Notes: generated from the sequence alone by a model not told the origin. Shown: positions 16,944 through 25,220, counted from the first letter of the stretch. The stretch is 64,000 nucleotides of DNA from JAWLHU01 sp049325315 (GCA_049325315.1 JBMONB010000048.1:1-64000); one strand, 5' to 3'. Program-made: numbers and translations.

Positions 16944-16954
16944 GTTGCGATCTG

Positions 16955-17326
16955 CTACCACCCCTGCTGCCGAACGACTCCTTTGGCCTGTGGCTCCCTG
17001 GCGGTGTAATACCCCAGCACCAGGGTCAGCAGGCCCAGAACGATCGACGGCCCTACCTTGGGGCTCAGGCCGATCATGATATGGCTGAAGACGGCGCCGC
17101 CCATGATCAGCGCGAGCGCATACGCAGCCCATTTGGTCTGGAACGCGGCCAGCAGGGCGATGCCAAGAACCGCTTCCGCGATGCCGGTCAGCGGCATGAA
17201 GAAGGCCGGGAAGATACTGAAGTTCTCTGCATGCACCTCCGGCCGAATGAACTTGACCGCCCCAAAGAAGACAAAGGCGATCCCCATCACCACTCGCAGC
17301 ACCTTCAGCCACCGGTTGGATCCCAT
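16955..17326 (-). CDS. DoxX-family membrane protein
   Basis: A 123-residue integral membrane protein with four hydrophobic helices (about 8-24, 42-62, 67-85, 91-108). The opening VLRVVMGIAFVFFGAVKFIRPEVHAENF and the PLTGIAEAVLGIAL helix are typical of DoxX/DoxD proteins; Bacillus MhqP, induced with MhqO and MhqD by quinones, belongs here. With the MhqD- and MhqO-like genes only 2 kb away a similar role is plausible. A GGGGGGTTGACG tract precedes the ATG at 17326. Monocistronic, with a palindrome in its promoter region. Confidence 0.78.
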   Translation of the reverse strand: MGSNRWLKVLRVVMGIAFVFFGAVKFIRPEVHAENFSIFPAFFMPLTGIAEAVLGIALLAAFQTKWAAYALALIMGGAVFSHIMIGLSPKVGPSIVLGLLTLVLGYYTAREPQAKGVVRQQGW

Positions 17327-17363
17327 TCGTCAACCCCCCCATGACAGTGAGCCCTATCTGTTG

Positions 17364-17379
17364 CTTAGCTTATGCTAAG
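17364..17379 (-). promoter_or_regulatory. palindromic operator upstream of the DoxX gene
   Basis: Perfect inverted repeat CTTAGC-TTAT-GCTAAG, 38-53 bp upstream of the DoxX start. Regulator unknown; it differs from the repeat before the dioxygenase. Confidence 0.5.
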
Positions 17380-17426
17380 TATTAGCCTACCCGATACCCA
17401 TCTCCGTGTCAATCGTCAGAATTGAA

Positions 17427-17450
17427 GGCCCGGTGCGTGTGCACCGGGCC
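17427..17450 (-). terminator. terminator of the sulfur cluster
   Basis: Perfect 10-bp inverted repeat GGCCCGGTGC/GCACCGGGCC, followed on the minus strand by TTCAATTCTG, 11 bp past the exporter stop. It closes the seven-gene cluster. Confidence 0.8.
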
Positions 17451-17460
17451 AGTGGTTTGC

Positions 17461-18276
17461 TCAGAGAATCAGCCGAAGTCCCAGGAAGGCCAGCACCACG
17501 GACATGATCCAGACGATGGCCCGGGGCCGGGTGCGGGCGCTCAGCCACGCCCCCGCCGGCGCCCCCGCCAGCACGCCCAGGCTGAGGGCCCCGGCATAGG
17601 AGGGAACCAGGTTCCCGCCCGCCAGGTAGAGCAGAACCGCCCCGATGGAGGTCAGGAAGATCATGGACTGCGAGGTGGCGGTGGCCACATGAACCGGGTA
17701 GTTGAGCCCGTTGATCATCAGCGGAACGATTAGCGGGCCGCCACCGATGCCCAGCATCGCTCCAATGAGGCCGACGCCGAAGGAGGTGACGGCGGCGAAG
17801 GGCCCGTTGAAGGAGAAGCGGTGGACAGTGCCGTCTCGCAGGGTGATCTGCCGGCTGATCCGCATCCGCCCGGTGGGTTCGGTCTTCTCGAGCGCTGCGG
17901 CCTCCTCCTGGCGTACACGCAGGGTACGAACCACCATCCACCCGGCCAGCCCCAATAGGAGCAGGCCGAAGAGCAGGTGGAAACGGGAGGCATCGAGCTG
18001 AGGGCCAAGCCAGGCACCGAGGAGGGTTCCGGGGTAGGCGGTGAAGGTGAGGAAGAGTCCGCTCCACCAGTCCACCTTTCCCTGCCGGGCATAGGAGGCG
18101 GTGCCGGCCAAGGCATTGGCCGCCACCACCACCAGAGAGGTGCCTGCCGCCAGGGTTGGCGGCAGGCCGAAAATCAGCATTAGCACGGGTACCACGATGA
18201 AGCCGCCCCCGGCCCCCACCAGGGTGCCCAGCACGCCCACACCGAAGCCAATCAGGGCGAGGAGCGGTAAGGTCAT
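17461..18276 (-). CDS. TauE/SafE-family (sulfite) exporter
   Basis: A 271-residue membrane protein of the TauE/SafE family with eight or so hydrophobic segments and the two family repeats LIGFGVGVLGTLVGAGGGFIVVPVL and GVGLIGAMLGIGGGPLIVPLM (glycine-rich re-entrant motifs). Members export sulfite, sulfoacetate or other organosulfur anions, or serve as thiosulfate carriers. It is the last gene of the sulfur cluster, 5 bp after the molybdoenzyme, with GGGAAGTAGCGGCT before its ATG. Context suggests removal of sulfite or sulfate formed by the cluster; the transported ion is inference. Confidence 0.87.
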   Translation of the reverse strand: MTLPLLALIGFGVGVLGTLVGAGGGFIVVPVLMLIFGLPPTLAAGTSLVVVAANALAGTASYARQGKVDWWSGLFLTFTAYPGTLLGAWLGPQLDASRFHLLFGLLLLGLAGWMVVRTLRVRQEEAAALEKTEPTGRMRISRQITLRDGTVHRFSFNGPFAAVTSFGVGLIGAMLGIGGGPLIVPLMINGLNYPVHVATATSQSMIFLTSIGAVLLYLAGGNLVPSYAGALSLGVLAGAPAGAWLSARTRPRAIVWIMSVVLAFLGLRLIL

Positions 18277-18281
18277 AGCCG

Positions 18282-21200
18282 CTACTTCCCTTCTCCCCGC
18301 GGGAACTGGTAGGCCACCGGCTGGGGCTTGAGGGGCCGGAGCATCCAGTAGGGGCGGCGGGAACCGTCGGGGCCGGGGGCCGGGCGGGTCAACTTGAGCC
18401 AGCGCCGGAAGGCCTCGCGGGACTTAGCCGTGTCCACCGCCAGGTCGGCATAGGGCTCACCCGGGTTGGGCTTGGAGAGCCGGACCTTCTGGTGCCAGCA
18501 GTGGGCGCCGCTGATCGGGTCGGGCTGCACCGGGAAGGTCAGGTTCTGGTGCACCCCGCCCTCGTCCCACCAGATTCGCTTGGAGTCGGGGTCGGTGGAC
18601 TCGAAGGGCCGGGGGCCGTGTACCTGGTGCATCCGCCACTTGGTCCCGTCTTTGACCAGCCGCACCACCGATGAGTTCCAGCGGTCGGAGCCGTGCTCCT
18701 CGTGGAGGCGCCAGCGCCCCAGGTGGTGCGAGCAGGCGATTACGCCGGGGCGGATCGCCTCGGTCACCCAGACCCGGTCCACAAAGTGGCCGATCTCGGT
18801 CTCCACCTTGAGCAGGTCGCCGGTCTTGACCGCCATCTTGGCGGCATCGACCGGGTTGATCCAGATCGGGTTGACGTGAGAGATCTCATAGAGCCACTTG
18901 GCCCCGTTGGTCCGGGTGTGAATCAGGGTGGGGAGCCGGAAGGTGGGCAGCAGAATGTACTCCTGCCGCTCCCAGGCGATCTCCTCGTGGTGGACCTGCG
19001 AGGTAATGTGCACCATCGACTCCCGCTCCTCGGCGCTGCGGGGGTAGATGGGTATGGCATACTCGGGCCAGTGCCAGTCGCGTAGCACGGTGCTGAAGAA
19101 CTCCAGCTTGCCCGAGGGGGTCGGGAAGCCCTGCTTGGCGTCGCCTTCGACCAGGACGCCGACCCGGTGCCGGCCCTCACCGTCCCGAAAGGGTCCGGGG
19201 GTGGGGCGCAGGTTCTGCTTGGGCGGGGCCGTGGGAGACCAGATCGCCCCACCGCCGACCTGGGCGTTGGCCAGGATCTGTGGCGGCACGGGCCGGTCGT
19301 ACTCGGCGTAGACGTCGTGGGTGATCTCGTAGGAGGCGTACTTCTTCATGTACTGCAGCGGGGTGAGCCCCTCCCGGTCGGCGGCGTCGGGCAGGCCGGG
19401 CACGGAGTTCTCGAAGATCCAGCCGTAGTACTCGTCGGTGGTCACCTTCTCGCCAGGGCGGTAGGGCGATTCGAAGTGGCGGCGAATGCCCAGGGAGCCG
19501 TCGGGGTCGATGCGCCAGGAGAGGTCGATCCAGAACTCCACCTCTTCCCAGACCTCGCCGGGGTTCGTGCCCAGCGTGAGCGTCGGGTTCTCGCCCCGCC
19601 GCTCGGCCGCCACCCGCTGCACCGGCTGGCGCCAGCCGATCCACTGGCCGGCATGGGTCTCGAACGAGTGCAGGTCGTGCCGCTCGGGCCCGAGCCCCAT
19701 GGGGAGCACGTAGTCGGCGTACTGGGCGGTCTCCGACCAGACGGGGGTGAGGGCGACGTGCAGCCCCACCCGGTCTTTCTCGGTCAGCATCTCGATCCAG
19801 GTGGCGCCGTCGGGGTTGGTCCAGACCGGGTTGTAGACCCGGGTGAAGTAGACGTCGATCTCATGGTTCTGCTCCTCCACCAGGTGCGGCAGCAGGAACG
19901 ACATCTCGAAGTGGGACAACGGGAACTCCTTGGGCCAATGCGCCTCGTTCCAGACGGTGGGATGCTCGGGCATCGACATGGGCTTGGGCACGAACTTGGC
20001 GTAGCCCGCCGGCAGGCAGGAGCCCTTCACGCCCACGGCGCCGGTCAGCACGTGCAGGAAGAAGAGGGCGCGGGCCACCATCCAGCCGCCGCGGTGAGAC
20101 TGGGCGGCGTTCCGCCAGATATGGCTCGACCAGGCGCTGCCCGCCCGGGCGATTTCGGTGGCGATCTCGCCCACCACCCGGGCCTCCACGTTGCACTCCC
20201 GTGCGGCCCACTCGGGGGTGTAGTCCCGGTAGAGCTGCTTGAGGCACCAGAGGAAGGAGTCGAAGGAGCGGTCGGGCGGCAGCTGGGGCAGGAAGTTGCG
20301 GTCCACCAGGGCCCTCAGGTAGGCCTCGTCGCCCATGAACTCCTCCCAGTTGGTCCAGCGGCGCAGGAAGTCGGTGTCGATCGCCCCCCGCTCGATCAGC
20401 TCCCGGGCGATGGCCAGCAGCAGGCCCGTTTCGGTGCCGGGCCAGGGCGCCAGCCACCAGTCGGCCTGGGAGGCGGTGTTGGAGAGGCGGGTGTCGATGA
20501 CGGCGAGCTTGGTGCCCTTCATCTTCGCCTCGACGATCCGCTGGGCGTGGGGGTTGAAGTAGTGGCCGCCCTCCAGATGGGAGGACATGAGCAGAATGAA
20601 CTTGGCGTCGGCGTGGTCGGGCATGGGCCGGTCAAAGCCCATCCAGAGGGTGTAGCCCAGCCGGGCGGCGGCGGAGCAGACGTTGGTGTGGGAGTTGTGG
20701 CCGTCGACGCCCCAGGCGAGGAGCACCCGCTCGGCGAAGCCGTCCTCACCATGGCGACCCACGTGGTAGACCACCTTGTCCCGCCGGTTCTGCTCCAGCG
20801 AGGCGCGGATCCGCGTGCCAATATCGGTCAGGGCCTCTTCCCAGGAGACCTGCTTCCACTGGCCGCTGCCCCGGGGGCCTGTCCGCTTCATGGGGTGGAG
20901 AATTCGGTCGGGGTTGGAGACCTGGGTGACGGTGGCCGGCCCCTTGGGGCAGTTGCGTCCCCGGCTGCCCGGGTGGGTGGGGAGCCCCTCCAGCTTCTCG
21001 AGCTGGCCGGTCTCCTTGTTGATATAGGCGAGCAGCCCGCAGGCCGCCTCGCAGTTAAAGCAGACGGTGGGGACCAGGGTGTAGTTGCGGGCCACCTTGC
21101 GGGGCCACGCCTTGGGGTCCAACTCGGTCCAGTTCTCCCACCGGTCTGCAGGCGGATGGGTGGACAGGTTGCCAAAACCCGGGAACTGCCGTTCTGTCAT
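18282..21200 (-). CDS. molybdopterin oxidoreductase catalytic subunit (DMSO-reductase superfamily)
   Basis: A 972-residue bis-MGD enzyme. The N-terminal [4Fe-4S] site is CFNCEAAC (residues 41-48) with a distal Cys in RGRNCPKGP. Then follow SWEEALTDIGTRIR, HVGRHGEDGF, SHTNVCSAAARLGY (Cys possibly the Mo ligand), RLSNTASQADWWLAPWPGTE and a C-terminal pterin domain with PTPSGKLEF and HHLGRW. No twin-arginine signal is seen, so a cytoplasmic location is likely. ATG at 21200 has CAGGAGGCAGCATTCG upstream. It groups with an Fe-S/NrfD fusion plus TusA, DsrE2, rhodanese and MBL genes, so a sulfur substrate (sulfite oxidation like SoeA, or thiosulfate/polysulfide reduction) is the likely role; direction unknown. 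Confidence 0.85.
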   Translation of the reverse strand: MTERQFPGFGNLSTHPPADRWENWTELDPKAWPRKVARNYTLVPTVCFNCEAACGLLAYINKETGQLEKLEGLPTHPGSRGRNCPKGPATVTQVSNPDRILHPMKRTGPRGSGQWKQVSWEEALTDIGTRIRASLEQNRRDKVVYHVGRHGEDGFAERVLLAWGVDGHNSHTNVCSAAARLGYTLWMGFDRPMPDHADAKFILLMSSHLEGGHYFNPHAQRIVEAKMKGTKLAVIDTRLSNTASQADWWLAPWPGTETGLLLAIARELIERGAIDTDFLRRWTNWEEFMGDEAYLRALVDRNFLPQLPPDRSFDSFLWCLKQLYRDYTPEWAARECNVEARVVGEIATEIARAGSAWSSHIWRNAAQSHRGGWMVARALFFLHVLTGAVGVKGSCLPAGYAKFVPKPMSMPEHPTVWNEAHWPKEFPLSHFEMSFLLPHLVEEQNHEIDVYFTRVYNPVWTNPDGATWIEMLTEKDRVGLHVALTPVWSETAQYADYVLPMGLGPERHDLHSFETHAGQWIGWRQPVQRVAAERRGENPTLTLGTNPGEVWEEVEFWIDLSWRIDPDGSLGIRRHFESPYRPGEKVTTDEYYGWIFENSVPGLPDAADREGLTPLQYMKKYASYEITHDVYAEYDRPVPPQILANAQVGGGAIWSPTAPPKQNLRPTPGPFRDGEGRHRVGVLVEGDAKQGFPTPSGKLEFFSTVLRDWHWPEYAIPIYPRSAEERESMVHITSQVHHEEIAWERQEYILLPTFRLPTLIHTRTNGAKWLYEISHVNPIWINPVDAAKMAVKTGDLLKVETEIGHFVDRVWVTEAIRPGVIACSHHLGRWRLHEEHGSDRWNSSVVRLVKDGTKWRMHQVHGPRPFESTDPDSKRIWWDEGGVHQNLTFPVQPDPISGAHCWHQKVRLSKPNPGEPYADLAVDTAKSREAFRRWLKLTRPAPGPDGSRRPYWMLRPLKPQPVAYQFPRGEGK

Positions 21201-21216
21201 CGAATGCTGCCTCCTG

Positions 21217-21840
21217 TCATGAACCGGTCCGGGTGAGGGGATAGCCGGCATCGGACCAGGCCACGGTGCCGCCGAGAACCAGGGTGAGCTGTGTTACGCC
21301 CAGCCGCTTCAGCACACTGGCTGCGGCGGCGGAGCGAACCTGGTCGTTGCAGACCACGTAGTAGTGGGTCGTCTTGTCGAGGGCCTCAGCCCGCTGCCAG
21401 ACCTCCCCGTGGGGAATGTTGACGGCGCTGCCGATGTGGCCCCATTCATACTCGAAGTCCTCCCGCACATCGATCAGGGGGAGTTGCTCGCCCCTGTTCA
21501 GCCGCTCGTGTACCTCGGCCACCAGGGCGACGGGAATCTCCTCCAGGGGGCCTGTCCAGCCCTTCAGGCCGCCTTGCAGGAAGCCCTCAACGGTGTACCC
21601 CGCCTCCTGCAGCAGCCGCTCGGCAATGGCGCTCAGGGCAGCGGGCTCCATGACCAGCACGTAGCGCTGGTCCTTTGGCAGAAAGAGTTCCGCCCGCTCT
21701 CCCAGGTCGTGCCGGCCGAACTGCAGGCAGATCGAGCCGGGCACATAGCCCCGGGCGAACTGGGCGGGCGCCCGCAGGTCCAGCGGAATCGCCCCGTTCG
21801 ACAGTTGTTCCGCAAACTGGTCAGACTGTAGCGCTCCCAC
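21217..21840 (-). CDS. tandem rhodanese-domain sulfurtransferase
   Basis: A 207-residue protein of two rhodanese domains. The first (1-95) has PLDLRAPAQFARGYVPGSI but the active-site position reads YVLVMEP, with no cysteine, so it is inactive. The second (100-205) has LIDVREDFEYEWGHIGSAVNIP and YYVVCNDQVRSA, with the catalytic Cys persulfide site. Such proteins move sulfane sulfur between thiosulfate or persulfides and carriers such as TusA. It lies between the MBL enzyme (2-bp gap) and the molybdoenzyme (16-bp gap) in one operon. Start ATG at 21840, immediately after the MBL stop region AGGAGGCGTAAACGTG. Confidence 0.85.
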   Translation of the reverse strand: MGALQSDQFAEQLSNGAIPLDLRAPAQFARGYVPGSICLQFGRHDLGERAELFLPKDQRYVLVMEPAALSAIAERLLQEAGYTVEGFLQGGLKGWTGPLEEIPVALVAEVHERLNRGEQLPLIDVREDFEYEWGHIGSAVNIPHGEVWQRAEALDKTTHYYVVCNDQVRSAAAASVLKRLGVTQLTLVLGGTVAWSDAGYPLTRTGS

Positions 21841-21842
21841 GT

Positions 21843-22616
21843 TTACGCCTCCTTGAGCCCCAGGTTGGTACGCTTGATGTTCTGGTAGTCCCGGGGCAGT
21901 GGCTTCAGGTTACCGACCACGAACTCGCTGAAGGCCTCGGGGTTCTCGTGCTGGAGCGCCAGGTTGAAGCGGCGCTCGAAGGCGACCGTAGAGGTGGCCT
22001 TGCCGCTCATGTGCACCCCGCCGCAGGCGCTGCCGCCGTAGTGGCCGGGGTAGATCTCCACGTGGTCGGGCAGGTTCATCAGCCGCTTGAGGGAGCCGAA
22101 GAGCAGTTCGGCCCGCTCCTTCATCTCGTAGACATCGAGCGTGCGGTCGCCCACCAGCAGGTCGGGCCGGCCCACATCGCCCACGAAGAGCGTGTCGCCG
22201 GTCAGCAGGAACCAGGGCTCGTCGGACCTGGCATGGTCGGTCACCAGCAGGCAGAGCGAGTCGGGGGTGTGGCCGGGGGTGAACAGGACCCGAATCGCCA
22301 CCTTGCCCACCGTGATCTCATCGCCCTCGTTCAGCCCCTGGAAGTCGTAGGTGACCAGGGGGCGGGCGGCCTCGGAGAGGTAGTAGGGCACGCCCAGCAT
22401 CTCCGCCAGCTCGCGGCCGCAGGAGAGGTGATCGGCGTGGGTGTGGGTGTCGATCACGTGGGCGATCTCGACGCCCCGGTCGGCGGCCTCCATGAGGTAC
22501 TCCTCTACCCCCACGGAGCCCAGCGGGTCTACCACCACGGCCTGCTTGGATTTGGCGCAGGCGATGAAGTACGAGGCGCAGCCATCGGGACCAAAGGTAA
22601 TCTGCCGGAAGATCAT
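21843..22616 (-). CDS. persulfide-dioxygenase-like MBL-fold hydrolase
   Basis: A 257-residue metallo-beta-lactamase-fold protein with THTHADHLSCGREL (metal ligands His-x-His-x-Asp-His), FTPGHTPDSLC, LLTGDTLFVGDVGRPDL and PGHYGGSACG. This is the ETHE1/glyoxalase II-like pattern, where one iron binds the motif and glutathione or another thiol persulfide is oxidised to sulfite. Enzymes of this type are often linked to rhodanese, as here. The C-terminal extension (AFERRFNLALQHENPEAF) is common in bacterial members. ATG at 22616 has AGGAGGAACCCGCGC upstream. Sulfite made here could be passed to the molybdoenzyme or exporter. Confidence 0.83.
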   Translation of the reverse strand: MIFRQITFGPDGCASYFIACAKSKQAVVVDPLGSVGVEEYLMEAADRGVEIAHVIDTHTHADHLSCGRELAEMLGVPYYLSEAARPLVTYDFQGLNEGDEITVGKVAIRVLFTPGHTPDSLCLLVTDHARSDEPWFLLTGDTLFVGDVGRPDLLVGDRTLDVYEMKERAELLFGSLKRLMNLPDHVEIYPGHYGGSACGGVHMSGKATSTVAFERRFNLALQHENPEAFSEFVVGNLKPLPRDYQNIKRTNLGLKEA

Positions 22617-22630
22617 GCGCGGGTTCCTCC

Positions 22631-24232
22631 TTAACTCAGGGGGATGGACTGGCCGGCCTGCACGTAGGCATGCTCATAGAGCAGAAGGGCCACCAGGGCC
22701 AGCGGGGCGCCGGCCAGCGGAGCGGCGAGCAGCCCGGCCAGCACGGCTGCCGCCCCCAGGGCGACCGAAACCCAGTAGTACGAGCGGTAGGCGCCCCGGA
22801 TCAACTGCTTGGCGGCCCGGGCGGCATCGGCGGTGGTGTGCGGGATCACCGCCTCGGACAGAACGATCACCAGATGGAGCAGCACCGAGCCGACCAGGAC
22901 CCCTGTCAGCGGCGCTGTCAGGGCGGCAGCCCCGGTCGCCGCCGCTACGATCAGCAGCCCGGCTGCCCCTGCCATGACCGCCTGGGTCAGCAGGTGCATG
23001 GGCAGGACCGGGTTCTGCCAGAGGTCACGCCCCTTGGCCTGGGCGAAGAGGAAAGCGGTGTAGATGGCGGTGAGGGCTGCCAGCGGCACCGTGAGGATCC
23101 AGAGTGTGCCAAGCCCATTCGGGTAGCCCAACAGACGGAGTAACACGTCTATACCTAACCCCGCACCGTATCCTGTAATGATAAAGGCGCCGCGGGCCAG
23201 CCACGACTTCCATTGCGGGCGAAGCAAGATGTTCAGGAACCGCTCCGGATGCTTCAAGTCGGCGATGAGGAGTAGGCCGGTCAACCCGAGGAAGACCAGG
23301 GCCAGCAGGTTGGCCGCCAGGGTAAAGGCCTCGCTGACCGCCGCCCCCAGCAAGGGGAGGGCAAGGGCGACCAGGTAGGCGCCGGCAGCTACCGACTTGG
23401 TCCAGGTGTACGCGCTGACCCGCCAGTCCCAGGGGGCCCGGTGGGGCACATCGTAGGAGAGAATCGCCCCAGCGGCGCTGCCGGCCGCCATCTTGTTCTT
23501 CAGCCCCGAAGAGGCGATGCCCGACTCGGCCAGGAGTTGCATGATCAGGTTCGGCTCCTGCCCGACAGGGTACTCCTCGCGCTGCTGGGCAGAGGCGTGG
23601 CCCGAGGGGACCGCCGCCAGGCCCGGCACCAAGGTGTACTGGTTGGCGTCGACGTACATCACCTTCGGCACGGTGCCCTTTTCGGGCTTGCGGACATCAA
23701 CCTTCTGCCGGGCGATTAACTGGCTCACCTCGGAGTACGGATCATTGAGGTCACCCACCACGAGGGCTCGCTCCGGGCAGACGATGACACAGGCGGGCTC
23801 CAGCCCCTGGTCGATCCGGTGAGCGCAGAAGTTGCACTTCTCGGCGCTGTTCGAGTTCGGGTCAATGTAGATGGCGTCGTAGGGGCAGGCCGCGATGCAC
23901 GCTTTGCACCCGATGCAGACCTCCCGGTCGAAGTCGACAATGCCGTCCTTGCGCTGGAACATGGCCGTGACCGGGCAGATCTCCACGCAGGGCGGGTTGG
24001 CGCACTGGTTGCAGCGGGTCACCTGAAAATGGCGGCGGACATTCGGGTAGACCCCCACGTCGACCTGCTTCACATAGGTGCGGGTGACCCCCAGGGGCAC
24101 GTCGTGCTCCATCTTGCAGGCGGTGGTGCAGGCGTGACAACCAATGCACTTGCGGTCGTCGATCACCTTGCCCCACTTGATCTGGTGGTCCAGATCGCCC
24201 TCAATGACGACCTGGTGTGGTGCTGTGGCCAT
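22631..24232 (-). CDS. fused four-cluster Fe-S / NrfD membrane subunit
   Basis: A 533-residue fusion. Residues 1-200 form a DMSO-reductase-type electron-transfer subunit with four cysteine groups: CIGCHACTTAC, CNQCANPPCVEIC, CIGCKACIAAC and CNFCAHRIDQGLEPACVIVC, enough for four [4Fe-4S] clusters. A linker to about residue 270 leads to an NrfD/PsrC-like quinone-reactive membrane domain with eight or nine helices and DLKHPERFLNILLRPQWKSW. These are normally two proteins (B and C subunits). It would carry electrons between the cytoplasmic molybdoenzyme and the quinone pool. ATG at 24232, 3 bp after the TusA-like stop, with GGAAGGTAGCAC before it. Confidence 0.9.
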   Translation of the reverse strand: MATAPHQVVIEGDLDHQIKWGKVIDDRKCIGCHACTTACKMEHDVPLGVTRTYVKQVDVGVYPNVRRHFQVTRCNQCANPPCVEICPVTAMFQRKDGIVDFDREVCIGCKACIAACPYDAIYIDPNSNSAEKCNFCAHRIDQGLEPACVIVCPERALVVGDLNDPYSEVSQLIARQKVDVRKPEKGTVPKVMYVDANQYTLVPGLAAVPSGHASAQQREEYPVGQEPNLIMQLLAESGIASSGLKNKMAAGSAAGAILSYDVPHRAPWDWRVSAYTWTKSVAAGAYLVALALPLLGAAVSEAFTLAANLLALVFLGLTGLLLIADLKHPERFLNILLRPQWKSWLARGAFIITGYGAGLGIDVLLRLLGYPNGLGTLWILTVPLAALTAIYTAFLFAQAKGRDLWQNPVLPMHLLTQAVMAGAAGLLIVAAATGAAALTAPLTGVLVGSVLLHLVIVLSEAVIPHTTADAARAAKQLIRGAYRSYYWVSVALGAAAVLAGLLAAPLAGAPLALVALLLYEHAYVQAGQSIPLS

Positions 24233-24235
24233 GTG

Positions 24236-24475
24236 CTACCTTCCCTTCTTGACGTAGAAGCGATAGACATTCTCCTGCTGGTCCTGGTGGAGCAGGGTGT
24301 ACTTACGGGCGTTGCACCAGGCCGGAACATCGACGCAGGCGCCCTTGTCGGTGGCCAGAATCTCCAGCACCTCGCCCTCGGGGACCTCAGCCATCGCCTT
24401 TGTGGACCGTACGATCGGCATGGGGCAGAGCAGCCCCCGGGCGTCGAGCGTCTGGTAAACCTTCTCGGGTTTCAT
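24236..24475 (-). CDS. TusA-family sulfur carrier
   Basis: A 79-residue TusA/SirA-like protein. The family signature QTLDARGLLCPMPIVRSTKAM carries the persulfide-accepting Cys in the CPMP motif; ATDKGACVDVPAWC follows. In sulfur oxidisers TusA passes sulfane sulfur from rhodanese and DsrE proteins to downstream enzymes. I start it at the ATG at 24475, preceded by AGGAGGGGCTTTCACTC; the open frame to 24598 overlaps the DsrE2 gene and is not used. Second gene of the cluster, 16 bp after dsrE2. Confidence 0.92.
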   Translation of the reverse strand: MKPEKVYQTLDARGLLCPMPIVRSTKAMAEVPEGEVLEILATDKGACVDVPAWCNARKYTLLHQDQQENVYRFYVKKGR

Positions 24476-24491
24476 GAGTGAAAGCCCCTCC

Positions 24492-25073
24492 TTAGATGAA
24501 CAGGGTAGTGTGGGCGCGGGCGGCCTCCGCCATGAACATGGCCGCTCCGCCGAACTCGATTCCGTCGATGAACTGCTCGGGCTTGTAGCCCATGACATCG
24601 ACCGTCATCTGGCAGGCGATGAACCGGACGCCACTTGCCAGACAGACCTCCCGCAGCTCCTTGGTTGAAGCGACCCCGCTCTTGCGGAACATGGAGCCCA
24701 TCATGGCGGTGGCCGCCAGCCGCATTCCCGGCATGGCCGCCAGCAGGTTCGGCATGGGCATCGGCATAGCGGGATTGCCGATCGGGTCCATCTTCAGGTT
24801 CAGGTCCTTTCTGAGCAACTCGAGGCCATAGAAGGTGCAGAAAACCGCTGTGTCCATGCCCAGAGCTGCCGCCGTGCTCGCCAGAATCAGGGGCGGGTAT
24901 GCCCAGTCCAGCGTCCCCTTCGAGGCAATGATCCGGCAGGTCTGTGCAGCGGGATCCTGCTCCATCTCCTCTTTGACCCAGGTCTTCACCTGCTCCTCGA
25001 GCCGCTCGTTCAGGTACTGGTCGACGGCTGCCCGCAGGTCTGGTGGCAGCTGAGTCTTACTCTCCAATGCCAT
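24492..25073 (-). CDS. DsrE2-like DsrE/DsrF-family sulfurtransferase
   Basis: A 193-residue DsrE2-type protein: an N-terminal helical part, then a DsrE/F-like fold with CRIIASKGTLDWAYPPLILASTAAALGMD, TFYGLELL, a methionine/proline-rich insert (NPAMPMPMPNLL) and SGVRFIACQMTVDVMGY with a conserved Cys. DsrE2 proteins are found with TusA and rhodanese in sulfur-oxidising gene sets and bind persulfide, often at the membrane. First gene of the cluster. ATG at 25073 has TTGGAGGGGAGCGCG upstream; an ATG 15 bp earlier overlaps that site. Confidence 0.88.
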   Translation of the reverse strand: MALESKTQLPPDLRAAVDQYLNERLEEQVKTWVKEEMEQDPAAQTCRIIASKGTLDWAYPPLILASTAAALGMDTAVFCTFYGLELLRKDLNLKMDPIGNPAMPMPMPNLLAAMPGMRLAATAMMGSMFRKSGVASTKELREVCLASGVRFIACQMTVDVMGYKPEQFIDGIEFGGAAMFMAEAARAHTTLFI

Positions 25074-25155
25074 CGCGCTCCCCTCCAATCGCCGTCGGAA
25101 ACAAACATTCTTGATAAAAAGATTCCGGTAAGTCAGAGGCAGTTCCTTGGCCGGG

Positions 25156-25206
25156 TTGTCCCAATGAAGAGGGCGGGACTGTCCCTACTTTGGGGGACAA
25201 TTGTCC
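25156..25206 (-). promoter_or_regulatory. operator region of the sulfur cluster (GGGACA half-sites)
   Basis: Between the terminator of the response-regulator gene and dsrE2 there are repeated GGGACA half-sites: TTGTCCC at 25156-25162, the palindrome GGGACTGTCCC at 25175-25185 and the palindrome GGACAATTGTCC at 25195-25206. They lie 83-133 bp upstream of the dsrE2 start, a position suiting an activator. The NarL-type protein encoded just upstream is the natural candidate to bind them; that is inference. Confidence 0.5.
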
Positions 25207-25220
25207 TTCCAGGACCAGGA

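Noticed and set aside
19167..21236. 689-codon plus-strand open frame
   Set aside because: Entirely antisense to the molybdoenzyme; Gly/Val/His-rich shadow translation of a high-GC gene with no recognisable domain.
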